16,378 nt of DNA from Bacteriovorax stolpii (GCA_945890905.1 CAMDDI010000048.1:1-16378), one strand, 5' to 3'. Positions 7,807 through 15,122 are shown, counted from the first letter of the stretch. Program-made: numbers and translations. The notes: a model not told the origin generated them from the sequence alone.

Positions 7807-8853
7807 TTAGTCAGTTAAGCACTCACTTCCAACAACATAGTCGCCTTTTAACCAAGCTTCAACTTCCCGTGCACTGGGGTCAGAGTGGCCCGAGAGCTCC
7901 TCCAGCATTTGATCTTTCTGCTCTTGAGATATCTGATCAAGACCTAAATTTAAAAAATCCTGAGCATGTTTTTGGATAAAGGTAGCAAATCCCTTAGTGC
8001 ATTTTTCTCTGAGTGCTTCATCAAAGGCCACGGTAGAATCTGGCGAGCCATCCAACACTTTTTTAGAAGCCAGAAGAGTAATCATAGAGAGCTGAGGCTG
8101 ATTCATCATATTAAATGACCACCCTTCAGTTTCATGATCCACTCCCACTTCTCGACCAATGAATGGCTTGAGTTTGAGAAATTTACAATTTTTAGGCCCA
8201 TCATTGGCGAAGAAATTTTCCCAGATAAAGGGTTTGCGCTTTAATAGTTTAGTGACTTCTTTTAGGTGAGAAATACTAATCTCTGGAGAGATCACTTTGG
8301 GCCCAGTCCACGCCATGGCAACATCGGAAGGAATTTTTTCGGCCAGATGCTCTAAATATCCCTCAGGTTTTTTTCCGAACACTTTATCCAGGATTGGATC
8401 GAAGCAATAAAATGACGGGCAAAAAACAATTTTCTTTTTAAAGTATTGGTGAATCTGATCCATCACTTCGATTTGCACTGTGCTTAAATTTTGAGTCACT
8501 GGCATATCATCAAAAAATACACCCAAGATATCTACGCCCACGTCAGTTAAAAGAGTGAGCTTATCTTGCAGATGTTTTTTGTCATCTAAATTTAGATTTT
8601 GTCCTAAAGCAAAAGGACTCAAGGCCACACCGAACTCAATTCCATGCCGATGAAATTCTTCAGCCATTAATGCTAGTTCTGATAAATACTTTTGATCCCA
8701 TTTCTCTCGCCAAGCCTTTCGCAAATGCTGATCTTGTTTGGGAGCATAGATATAGAACTGACCGCCGATATTTTTAAGAAACTCAGCGTATTCTAAACGA
8801 TCCTTCAGAGGCCAGGCCGGCCCAAAAAATCCTTCTACCACACCAAAGTTCAT
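7807..8853 (-). CDS. GH84-type beta-N-acetylglucosaminidase (O-GlcNAcase/hyaluronidase-like), cytoplasmic
   Basis: 348 residues, just the catalytic barrel. The start GVVEGFFGPAWPLKDRL matches the family opening G-V-V-E-G-F-Y-G-x-P-W; IYAPKQDQHLRKAWREKW matches the Y-x-Y-x-P-K-D-D...R-x-x-W-R-E region; FALSPF-like and GVFFDDMP (D115, D116) supply the paired aspartates used in substrate-assisted hydrolysis of beta-linked GlcNAc. There is no signal peptide and none of the carbohydrate-binding or helical accessory domains usual in secreted GH84 enzymes. It starts in a 4-bp ATGA overlap with the helicase gene, so it is the last gene of the DNA-processing operon. Possible substrates are GlcNAc-containing wall fragments or O-GlcNAc protein; neither is shown by the sequence. 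Confidence 0.87.
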   Translation of the reverse strand: MNFGVVEGFFGPAWPLKDRLEYAEFLKNIGGQFYIYAPKQDQHLRKAWREKWDQKYLSELALMAEEFHRHGIEFGVALSPFALGQNLNLDDKKHLQDKLTLLTDVGVDILGVFFDDMPVTQNLSTVQIEVMDQIHQYFKKKIVFCPSFYCFDPILDKVFGKKPEGYLEHLAEKIPSDVAMAWTGPKVISPEISISHLKEVTKLLKRKPFIWENFFANDGPKNCKFLKLKPFIGREVGVDHETEGWSFNMMNQPQLSMITLLASKKVLDGSPDSTVAFDEALREKCTKGFATFIQKHAQDFLNLGLDQISQEQKDQMLEELSGHSDPSAREVEAWLKGDYVVGSECLTD

Positions 8854-11231
8854 AAACTCTCCCAGAAACTTCTCAGGTCATTTAAAATACTTTTTGAAAC
8901 TAACTCGTGAGGGGATTGTTCAAACCAGTCATCGGGCATAGTTTGCGAATATCGGTCATCCAAAAATCTATCATCCATCAAAATAATAATCCCTTTATCT
9001 TTTTCAGAACGAATCACTCTCCCCGCAGCTTGGACTGCTTTGGCCATAGCTGGATAGGTATAAGCATAGTCAAAACCCGCGCGGTACTTCTCTTGATAGT
9101 AATCCTTTATCCCTTCCCGTTCAAAATCAAAATTAGGTAATGGTGGGCCAATGATAAATGCTCCGATCACCATGTCTCCTGGATAATCCACCCCTTCAGA
9201 GAATACTCCACCCTGAACGGCCATTAAAATAGTAGGTCTTTGATTGGCTCGCAAATTTTCCAAAACTTCCAACACGTCGTCATTTTTCATATAGCGATTC
9301 TGACGGATGACCTGTACCCCAGGTTCAACCTGCATTTTCCGAAAAGTCTTTTCCAAAAAATCAAAACTGGGAAAGAAAACCAGATAGTTGCCCTTCTTAA
9401 GGGAGGTGACTTTGAAAATGGTTTCTCCTATGCGGGCATAACTTCTTTCACGATCAGAATATTTGGTAGAGATCTGCGGAATCACAATAATCTTGCGCTT
9501 CTCTTTTTCAAAAGGAGATACAAATTCTGAAGTAAGTAGGTTTTCTGGAGAAAACCCAGAGAGTTTTGAGTAATATTCAAATGGCTTAAGTGTGGCAGAG
9601 AAGGCCACGACTTGCTTGTAGTTATCATACTTGGGCCTAATCATCTCAGAGGCATCACAACAAGTAATCTTGATGGATCCGCCTTTTTCATCTGGAACAT
9701 AGCTCATAAAAAATTCTGGACGCTTTTTGCCACCAATCTCTTCCAGGATGTCTGTGAATTCGCCCCAGTAGAATATAAATCTTAAAACAACATCTCTTGC
9801 TTTGATCTCCACATCTGAATCTAGGTAGCGAGATAAGAATCCTTTCAGAATTTCATTCTGCTCCAAAAATGGCTCTATAGGTAAATCGATCCGCTCACTT
9901 TTCTTTTGATGTGAGGGAACCGAATCTTTAATCACTTGAATGGACTGATCAAGAAGCTCTTCTCCTTCAGAAGCAAACTTGCGTGGAAGATATTGTATTT
10001 CTTCCCGCATCTTATCCAAAGCAGCGCTGGACAAGGTAGGAGAATAATATCCCATGGCCCTTGAAGGAAGATTATGGGCTTCATCCACCACAAGGTTAGG
10101 TTTCCCACTCTCTTCAAATCTTAACCGCGAAACGCGACTAAGGGCCGAGCGGTTAGCAAAGACATAATTATAATCACAAATAACAGTATCCGCTTCTTCA
10201 ACAGCTTCAAGTTGCAGTTCAAAAGGACATACTTCATATTTTTGAGCGAGATTTTTAATCACCCGGGCGGTGATTTTCTTTTTTTTCATGAGCTGAGATT
10301 TTAGATTATGCTGATGCATTTTATCATAATGTCCGCGGGCAAATTCACAGTATTCTGGATTACACAATGGTTCAGCTTTAAGGCATAGCTTACTTTTAGC
10401 AGTGAGGGTAAGGGATTTTACTCCACTTCCTTTGGCCTGAAATTTTTCTATGGCCTCTTCTGCCACAGATTGCTGAGAATTTTTAGGAGTTACATAAATC
10501 ACTTTTTCACCGCGGGACATGGATTCTTTTAAACTTGGATAAAGAACTCCCACAGTTTTCCCGAGTCCAGTCGGTGCCTGGACCATAAGATGCTTTTTCT
10601 CTCCCATGCCACTTTCTATTTTATCAATCAGATCAATCTGACCTGTACGGGGCCTATCAAAAGGAAAAGGGAAATCTTTGGCGAGATCTTTTCTTCGCGC
10701 AATTCTCTTTTCCATAAGTCTGGCTTCAATTTTGAGTTCATTCAATCTGCGTTTAAGCCAGTTTTCATATAAATTGATATCTAATTTCACCTGAAGATCT
10801 AAACGGTCCCGGTTGCGAGAGGAGATCAGATGAAGTGAGAGTTCTGGCATGGCACCATGGGTTTTCCAGTAGAAATATCCATAGGTCATGACCTGCAAGA
10901 TATACGGATGCTCCATCCATTTCAGGCGTAAATTTTTTTGCAATTCATACACATTGAAACTAGATTTTATTTCTTCAATGAGAGGTGATTGCCCTTCAAA
11001 GATTCCATCAATGCGACCTTCAATTTTAAAATGATACTCTTCTTCAAAACTAAAAGAGATTTTCACTTCTGACTGATAATGATCAAACTCTTTTCGCCTC
11101 TCTTCTTGAATGTATTGATGAAGTTCCGTTCCAACTTGAGCACTATTAGAAAAACCTGATCCACTCTCAATGCTTCCACTCAAAGGACTCGGAAGAGCAA
11201 ATTCTTGAACGGATAACTTTACTATTTTCAT
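8850..11231 (-). CDS. PD-(D/E)XK nuclease fused to XPD/DinG-type iron-sulfur DNA helicase
   Basis: 793 residues. Residues 1-125 form a RecB/Cas4-like nuclease: GTELHQYIQ (H38), GRIDGI (D75), EIK (E87, K89) and QVMTYGY (Q113). The helicase follows: Walker A APTGLGKT (219-226), an Fe-S domain with C283, C290, C295 and C335, DEAH (383-386), SATLKP (545-550), GVFSEGVDYPG (675-685) and QAAGRVIRS (734-742). XPD/DinG enzymes unwind DNA 5' to 3' on ATP; the nuclease domain would cut the displaced or loaded strand. Fusions of this kind are known in Firmicutes but little studied. It overlaps its upstream and downstream neighbours by ATGA, so the exonuclease and this protein are probably made together for DNA repair or degradation. 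Confidence 0.93.
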   Translation of the reverse strand: MKIVKLSVQEFALPSPLSGSIESGSGFSNSAQVGTELHQYIQEERRKEFDHYQSEVKISFSFEEEYHFKIEGRIDGIFEGQSPLIEEIKSSFNVYELQKNLRLKWMEHPYILQVMTYGYFYWKTHGAMPELSLHLISSRNRDRLDLQVKLDINLYENWLKRRLNELKIEARLMEKRIARRKDLAKDFPFPFDRPRTGQIDLIDKIESGMGEKKHLMVQAPTGLGKTVGVLYPSLKESMSRGEKVIYVTPKNSQQSVAEEAIEKFQAKGSGVKSLTLTAKSKLCLKAEPLCNPEYCEFARGHYDKMHQHNLKSQLMKKKKITARVIKNLAQKYEVCPFELQLEAVEEADTVICDYNYVFANRSALSRVSRLRFEESGKPNLVVDEAHNLPSRAMGYYSPTLSSAALDKMREEIQYLPRKFASEGEELLDQSIQVIKDSVPSHQKKSERIDLPIEPFLEQNEILKGFLSRYLDSDVEIKARDVVLRFIFYWGEFTDILEEIGGKKRPEFFMSYVPDEKGGSIKITCCDASEMIRPKYDNYKQVVAFSATLKPFEYYSKLSGFSPENLLTSEFVSPFEKEKRKIIVIPQISTKYSDRERSYARIGETIFKVTSLKKGNYLVFFPSFDFLEKTFRKMQVEPGVQVIRQNRYMKNDDVLEVLENLRANQRPTILMAVQGGVFSEGVDYPGDMVIGAFIIGPPLPNFDFEREGIKDYYQEKYRAGFDYAYTYPAMAKAVQAAGRVIRSEKDKGIIILMDDRFLDDRYSQTMPDDWFEQSPHELVSKSILNDLRSFWESL

Positions 11232-12292
11232 ATAAGCACCAAGTTCATCCCACTCTGAATCTCATAGCGAGAATGCTCAAGTTCATCGATGGCATAAGCT
11301 TCAATACCTTGGGTGCGCAGGTGCCTGATAAGAACACCATCTCTGTGCTGAACATAGACTTTTTTTGCCCCGGTTTCTTTGATTGTTAGATTGAGATCAT
11401 TCCAATCCGCATGATCAGACATCACAAATCCATGATCATATCCGCCACGCTTGAAGCCCTGGCCTGATCCTACCATCCAACCTGAAGCAAAAGCTGTTCT
11501 ATATTTTCCTATTTTTCCAGACCATCCTTCTTTAAGCACAGAGGGTGGAGTGAGTATTAGTTCACCAGAGAGAGTTTCATCATTTCCTAAAAAACTGATT
11601 TCTTCTTCTAAATCAGTGGTGGCTGCCAGTTTGCGGCCATCTCTGCGGTAGCATTCAGTTAGATCTTTAATAGTTTTATGAATGACCACTGGCTTTTGAG
11701 CGAAAGGGTGGAGCTCAGCCAAAATTCTTTGGGCTTTTCCTAAAGAATAGCCAAACAGCATCGAATTATATCCGCGCTTGGCATTCTCCATCCACCACTC
11801 ATAAATCATGCGGCCGTGTTCAAGATCTTTTTCCCATACAAATTTTGGCGTTCCAAATGTTGCTTCAGTAATAAATGTATCGCACGCAACTTTCTCAAAT
11901 GGATCACAGCTGGGATCACGGTCTCTTTTATAATCTCCAGAGGCCACCCAAACTTCTGATCCCTTCTGTACCCGCACTTGAGCTGAACCCAAAATATGTC
12001 CCGCAGAATGCAAACTCACCTTCACGTCCCCTAAATCGAAAACTTCTCCATATAAGACACCGCGAGCATCAATCTTAGAACCAAGCCTTGTCTTTAAAAG
12101 TTCTACTCCACTTGAAGCGCAAATGTATTTTTTGCTTCCGCGTCTGGCGTGATCGCTGTGAGCGTGGGTGACGATGGCCAAATCCACTGCGCGATGAGGG
12201 TCAATATAGAAACCACCTGCTTCACAGAAAAGACCTTTATCGGTCCAAGTAATGAGGGGTCTAGCATGGGAAATCATGCTGAATATTCCCAT
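11228..12292 (-). CDS. Metallo-beta-lactamase exonuclease, ligase-associated DNA damage response type
   Basis: 354 residues. It matches the TIGR04122-type exonucleases across its length: GGFYIDPHRAVDLAIVTHAH, HAHSDHAR (H43, H45, D47, H48), HSAGHILGSAQV (H98), SGDYKRD (D120), FITEATFGTPKFVWE, FGYSLGKAQRIL, ASGWMVGSG and GFVMSDHADWNDL. These two-zinc SNM1/CPSF-73-fold nucleases usually sit beside an ATP-dependent DNA ligase and an Lhr helicase; neither is present here. The late motif V-Y-V-Q-H-R replaces the usual T-H-G. The first ATG lacks a ribosome site; the in-frame ATG at 12277-12275 (residue 6) has GGGA 9 nt upstream and leads straight into the domain, so the real start may be 12277. It heads the three-gene operon. 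Confidence 0.93.
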   Translation of the reverse strand: MGIFSMISHARPLITWTDKGLFCEAGGFYIDPHRAVDLAIVTHAHSDHARRGSKKYICASSGVELLKTRLGSKIDARGVLYGEVFDLGDVKVSLHSAGHILGSAQVRVQKGSEVWVASGDYKRDRDPSCDPFEKVACDTFITEATFGTPKFVWEKDLEHGRMIYEWWMENAKRGYNSMLFGYSLGKAQRILAELHPFAQKPVVIHKTIKDLTECYRRDGRKLAATTDLEEEISFLGNDETLSGELILTPPSVLKEGWSGKIGKYRTAFASGWMVGSGQGFKRGGYDHGFVMSDHADWNDLNLTIKETGAKKVYVQHRDGVLIRHLRTQGIEAYAIDELEHSRYEIQSGMNLVLI

Positions 12293-12341
12293 ACCGGATG
12301 GGGAAACTCAATCATCTGGGGTCCTACTTACATGAATAATT

Positions 12342-12357
12342 TCATATATATATATGA
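12342..12357. repeat. 16-bp AT palindrome in a divergent intergenic region
   Basis: Bases 12342-12357 (TCA, alternating TA, TGA) read the same on both strands. It lies midway between the exonuclease operon (-) and the first RRM gene (+), a position suited to a shared operator or an easily melted promoter element. Low-complexity DNA alone could produce it. Confidence 0.3.
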
Positions 12358-12452
12358 TTTCAGGAATAGTATCAGAGTCTTATGAAAATATTTAGTGTGC
12401 AATCCTGAATTATCAGTGTTAATAATGCCTCATACGTCGTTTCAGAGTGTCT

Positions 12453-12506
12453 CGAGAATGTTTCTCATGTCCTCTTAAAACGCTCCCTGGCCTTTAGGAG
12501 GTAATT
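12453..12506 (+). promoter_or_regulatory. Conserved structured 5' leader of the first RRM gene (copy 1)
   Basis: About 54 nt ending at the ATG. A small hairpin pairs GAGA(A) (12454-12458) with (T)TCTC (12462-12466). A second, 9-bp helix pairs CCTCTTAAA (12471-12479) with TTTAGGAGG (12493-12501), one pair being G-U. The 3' arm contains the whole AGGAGG ribosome site (12496-12501), 5 nt from the ATG, so the fold would block initiation. The same leader precedes the second RRM gene (14552-14606). By eye 46 of 56 aligned columns agree. The fold is predicted by hand, not computed. Confidence 0.65.
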
Positions 12507-12881
12507 ATGGGTAAGAAAATTTATGTTGGTAATCTTCCGTTCTCTGCAACTAACGAATCTCTCTCTGAGATGTTCGGAAAGTTCGGATCAGTTGATTCAT
12601 CTAAGATCGTAACTGATCGTGACACTGGCCGTTCAAAAGGCTTCGGCTTTGTTGAAATGTCAGACGCTTCTGAAGCTGATTCAGCTATCGAAAAACTTAA
12701 CGGTTCAGATATGGGCGGACGCTCACTAACTGTTAACGAAGCTCGTCCAATGGAGCCACGTACTGGTGGATTCGGCGGCGGCGGCGGTGGACGTGGTGGC
12801 GATCGCGGTGGAGACCGTGGTGGTTTCGGCGGCGGCCGTGGTGGTGATCGCGGTGGAGATCGCGGTGGAAACCGTTGGTAA
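12507..12881 (+). CDS. Single-RRM, glycine-rich RNA-binding protein (copy 1)
   Basis: 124 residues. One RRM fills about 4-80: RNP2 is IYVGNL (5-10) and RNP1 is KGFGFVEM (44-51), with the aromatic residues that stack on RNA. From about 87 to the end is a disordered tail of GGDR, GGRGGD and GGFGGG units, ending in NRW. The layout is that of cyanobacterial cold-inducible Rbp proteins and plant glycine-rich RNA chaperones, which bind single-stranded RNA and help remodel it. It has a perfect AGGAGG, 5 nt from the ATG, inside a structured leader, and ends at a strong terminator, so it is a single-gene unit. A close paralogue lies at 14607-15005. Autoregulation through the leader is inferred. Confidence 0.95.
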   Translation: MGKKIYVGNLPFSATNESLSEMFGKFGSVDSSKIVTDRDTGRSKGFGFVEMSDASEADSAIEKLNGSDMGGRSLTVNEARPMEPRTGGFGGGGGGRGGDRGGDRGGFGGGRGGDRGGDRGGNRW

Positions 12882-12908
12882 GCTCTAATTAGAAAAATTT
12901 TTTCTTCT

Positions 12909-12934
12909 AAAGGGGACTTCGGTCCCCTTTTTTT
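12909..12934 (+). terminator. Intrinsic terminator after the first RRM gene
   Basis: AAAGGGGAC (12909-12917) pairs perfectly with GTCCCCTTT (12922-12930) around a TTCG tetraloop, followed by more Ts to 12934. It lies 28 nt after the stop. Confidence 0.95.
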
Positions 12935-13049
12935 ATTCATTTTTTCTTAACAAAAGTCCTGATTGCTCAATCACAATTTTTCTTATCTACCGTTTGTCTT
13001 ATTCTAAATTCTGATTTCCTACCGATAATAAACCATCAAAGGTTTTAGA

Positions 13050-14429
13050 ATGACCATGGCATTTTTCGGTAAAAGTATTTTGGTTGAAAAAAATGAGGCT
13101 TTGATTGCTTCAATGATTTCTGATTACGATCTGATTCAAAAGTATCCACTCTCGGTTTGCAAAACAATGGTTGAAGGCTTGAGCATTGCCAGAAAAACGA
13201 AGTTTAATGTGAGAATCGTTTATATTTCGGAAACGATATTGGATACCGAATCGTTAGCTTCAATAAAAACTTTCATGGAAGAGAAACCTGACATTCATGT
13301 AATATTGCTTAAGGCCACATTAGAAGGTCATTCATTTAGAAGTACTGTAAATATTGAGTGCTTCAAAAAAGTTCTATTTTCCCCTAAAAGCTATCGAGAA
13401 CTAATTGATTACTGTGTCACTATTTTTGAAGCTAAAAACGATTGGAATAATTGTAAACCGACCGCCGAAGAAAAATTTACAGAAATTGATGCTATTGAAA
13501 ATACCTACATAGGCACGCCCATAGCTGAATTTGTTCTCACCCCAAAATCTTTTTTTAATATCTATATTAAAATCGGAGTTAATAAGTTTATTAAAATTAT
13601 CAATGCCGGTGATGAAGTGACTATTGAGTTTATTGGACGATATACAGAAAAAGGTGTGAAGGAATTATATATTACAGAAAGTGAACACAATAAATATTTG
13701 GCCTACTCATCTAAAATCACGGACCGAATTGTTTCAAACGATTCAACAGCTACTGATCTAAAAGTTCGAGCCACATTGAAATTCGGTAAGAGTATCGCGC
13801 ACAATTTAAGTCAACTTGGTATTAATGCAGAAAAGTTAGATATAGCAGACGAATTTTTAAATCAGTCAGTCAAAGTCGTAAAATCGCTTAGATCGAAAAA
13901 TAAAGGATTAAGTTCATTCCTTGATATGCTTGATTCAAACGAGCACGTTTCGACTGTTGCATTTATGTCTAGCTTGATCGCTAACGATTTAGGTTTTGAA
14001 TCCACCAAGGCCATTAAGCACATTGGAATTGGAGCTCTTCTTCACGACATTGGACTCTTTCAACTGAGACCAAATTTTAAAGAAGTAAATATTGAGGACT
14101 TAAATCCAGATGACCTAATCGTTTTCAATCAACATGCCCGCTATGGGGCGGACTTTTTAAGGTCATTAAAGACAATAGATGAAACAGTTTGCATTATGGT
14201 TGAGCAGCATCACTTAAGAAGAAGAAGTAATGACCAAAGCCTTAGATCGAGTCACATAAACATTGCGACAGAAATTCTTGCAGTGGCAGATGATTTTTTT
14301 ACTTCGGTGATAGAAGGTGGGATAAACCCGGACAAAGTTCACCTGTTTCGAGAAGTTAATCTCAAGAATTTTTCTCCCAATATCGAGAAATGCTTATCTG
14401 GCATGCTCAATGGGAAAAAAAATCAATAA
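13050..14429 (+). CDS. Degenerate HD-GYP-like protein with receiver-like N-terminus
   Basis: 459 residues. Residues 8-130 resemble a receiver fold but lack a clear phosphorylation site. Residues about 152-225 (FFNIYIKIGVNKFIKIINAGD, then YTEKGVKELYI) match a domain found before HD-GYP domains in Bdellovibrio-type proteins. The HD region (about 285-425) keeps H299, HD (332-333), H362, HH (387-388) and D414, so the metal ligands are largely present, but the GYP stretch after HH is replaced by LRRRSND. HD-GYP enzymes hydrolyse c-di-GMP; this one may be a divergent hydrolase or a binding protein. AAAGG lies 7 nt before the ATG. It sits alone between the two RRM genes and is AT-richer than they are. 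An output role in c-di-GMP signalling is inferred. Confidence 0.85.
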   Translation: MTMAFFGKSILVEKNEALIASMISDYDLIQKYPLSVCKTMVEGLSIARKTKFNVRIVYISETILDTESLASIKTFMEEKPDIHVILLKATLEGHSFRSTVNIECFKKVLFSPKSYRELIDYCVTIFEAKNDWNNCKPTAEEKFTEIDAIENTYIGTPIAEFVLTPKSFFNIYIKIGVNKFIKIINAGDEVTIEFIGRYTEKGVKELYITESEHNKYLAYSSKITDRIVSNDSTATDLKVRATLKFGKSIAHNLSQLGINAEKLDIADEFLNQSVKVVKSLRSKNKGLSSFLDMLDSNEHVSTVAFMSSLIANDLGFESTKAIKHIGIGALLHDIGLFQLRPNFKEVNIEDLNPDDLIVFNQHARYGADFLRSLKTIDETVCIMVEQHHLRRRSNDQSLRSSHINIATEILAVADDFFTSVIEGGINPDKVHLFREVNLKNFSPNIEKCLSGMLNGKKNQ

Positions 14430-14485
14430 CCCTATGCGTCACTAATGGGCATTCAAAGGCCCTGTTTTATACAAATTAAGATTTG

Positions 14486-14494
14486 TGCTATTCT
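14486..14494 (+). promoter_or_regulatory. Possible extended -10 promoter element for the second RRM gene
   Basis: TGC followed by TATTCT (14489-14494) fits an extended -10 element; the -35 position has no good match. Transcription would start near 14501, placing the whole conserved leader in the mRNA. Apart from this and the leader I see nothing firm in 14430-14606. Confidence 0.3.
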
Positions 14495-14551
14495 TTTATA
14501 AAGCAGTAATGCTAAATATTTCTGCAAAATTTGTCGCGGTATAGAGTTCTT

Positions 14552-14606
14552 CGAGCAGTTGCTCATGATCCTCTGAAAGCGCATCCCTGGCCTTAAGGAG
14601 GTTCTT
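14552..14606 (+). promoter_or_regulatory. Conserved structured 5' leader of the second RRM gene (copy 2)
   Basis: The counterpart of the leader at 12453-12506. The first hairpin pairs GAGC (14553-14556) with GCTC (14561-14564); its fourth pair is C-G where copy 1 has A-U, a compensatory change. The second helix pairs CCTCT (14570-14574) with GGAGG (14597-14601), then a 2x2 internal loop, then AAG (14577-14579) with CTT (14592-14594). The ribosome site AGGAGG (14596-14601) is again 5 nt from the ATG and mostly paired. The helix is weaker than in copy 1, so the two genes may respond differently. Confidence 0.62.
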
Positions 14607-15005
14607 ATGGGTAACAAGATTTATGTTGGTAATCTACCGTTCACAGCTACAAGCGATTCATTGAATGAAATGTTCGCGAAATTCGGTTCTGTGAATTCAG
14701 CCAAGATCGTTATGGATCGTGATACTGGCCGTTCAAAAGGTTTCGGATTTGTAGAAATGTCTTCAGATTCTGAAGCTCAAGCTGCGATCGAAAAACTTAA
14801 CGGTTCAGATGTTGGTGGTCGTTCACTAGTTGTGAATGAAGCTCGTCCAATGGAGCCACGTACTGGTGGATTCGGCGGCGGTGGTGGACGTGGAGGCGAT
14901 CGCGGTGGAGACCGTGGTGGTCGCGGCGGCGATAGAGGCGGATTTGGCGGTGGCCGTGGTGGTGATCGCGGTGGACGAGATGGCGGCGGCGGCGGTCGTT
15001 GGTAG
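14607..15005 (+). CDS. Single-RRM, glycine-rich RNA-binding protein (copy 2)
   Basis: 132 residues, paralogue of the protein at 12507-12881. RNP2 IYVGNL (5-10) and RNP1 KGFGFVEM (44-51) are identical to copy 1; the RRM differs at scattered surface positions (for example FTATSDSLN against FSATNESLS). The glycine-rich tail from about 87 is a little longer, with an extra RGGDRGG unit, and ends in GRW. Several stretches are identical at the DNA level, including synonymous sites (14838-14881 with 12738-12781), which suggests gene conversion or selection on the mRNA. Predicted cytoplasmic RNA chaperone, with its own leader and terminator, so expressed independently of copy 1. Confidence 0.95.
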   Translation: MGNKIYVGNLPFTATSDSLNEMFAKFGSVNSAKIVMDRDTGRSKGFGFVEMSSDSEAQAAIEKLNGSDVGGRSLVVNEARPMEPRTGGFGGGGGRGGDRGGDRGGRGGDRGGFGGGRGGDRGGRDGGGGGRW

Positions 15006-15027
15006 TCTCTTAAATAATTTAAGAATA

Positions 15028-15058
15028 AAGAAGGCTTCCGAAAGGGAGCCTTCTTTTT
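15028..15058 (+). terminator. Intrinsic terminator after the second RRM gene
   Basis: AAGAAGGCTTCC (15028-15039) pairs with GGGAGCCTTCTT (15044-15055), one pair being U-G, around a GAAA tetraloop, followed by Ts. It lies 22 nt after the stop. The stem differs in sequence from the terminator of copy 1, so the duplication did not keep it. Confidence 0.95.
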
Positions 15059-15060
15059 AT

Positions 15061-15122
15061 GGTCAGGAAGCCCAGAGGGCGAGACCGGTATGTCTACGGT
15101 CGCAGGATGAGAAGGAGTAGAC
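15061..15122 (+). promoter_or_regulatory. Hairpin-rich, GC-rich stretch ahead of the CorA-type gene
   Basis: Between a terminator and the next start lies a stretch richer in G and C than its surroundings. GGTC (15061-15064) can pair with GACC (15083-15086), enclosing GCCC-AGA-GGGC (15070-15080). Alternatively GACCG (15083-15087) pairs with CGGTC (15097-15101), and GTCTAC (15092-15097) with GTAGAC (15117-15122). These pairings compete for the same bases. It does not match a riboswitch class I recognise. Whether it is transcribed is unknown; it could be a leader, a small RNA or DNA sites. Confidence 0.35.

Noticed and set aside
12149..12385. 78-residue plus-strand ORF antisense to the exonuclease gene
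   Set aside because: It overlaps the conserved zinc-site region of a clear gene on the other strand and has no ribosome site or recognisable features.
12521..12940. Long proline-rich minus-strand ORF over the first RRM gene
   Set aside because: It is the antisense reading of the glycine-rich codons (GGC/GGT read as proline and arginine codons) and runs through the terminator; no start signal.
14447..14470. GGGC/GCCC hairpin plus TGTTTT after the HD-GYP-like gene as a terminator
   Set aside because: The stem has only 4 pairs, far weaker than the two terminators nearby; it might help but cannot be supported.
12780..15003. Repeated GGTGGTGATCGCGG-like units resembling a repeat array
   Set aside because: They lie in frame within two genes and encode RGG/GDR tails; spacing is irregular and there are no spacers, so this is not CRISPR.
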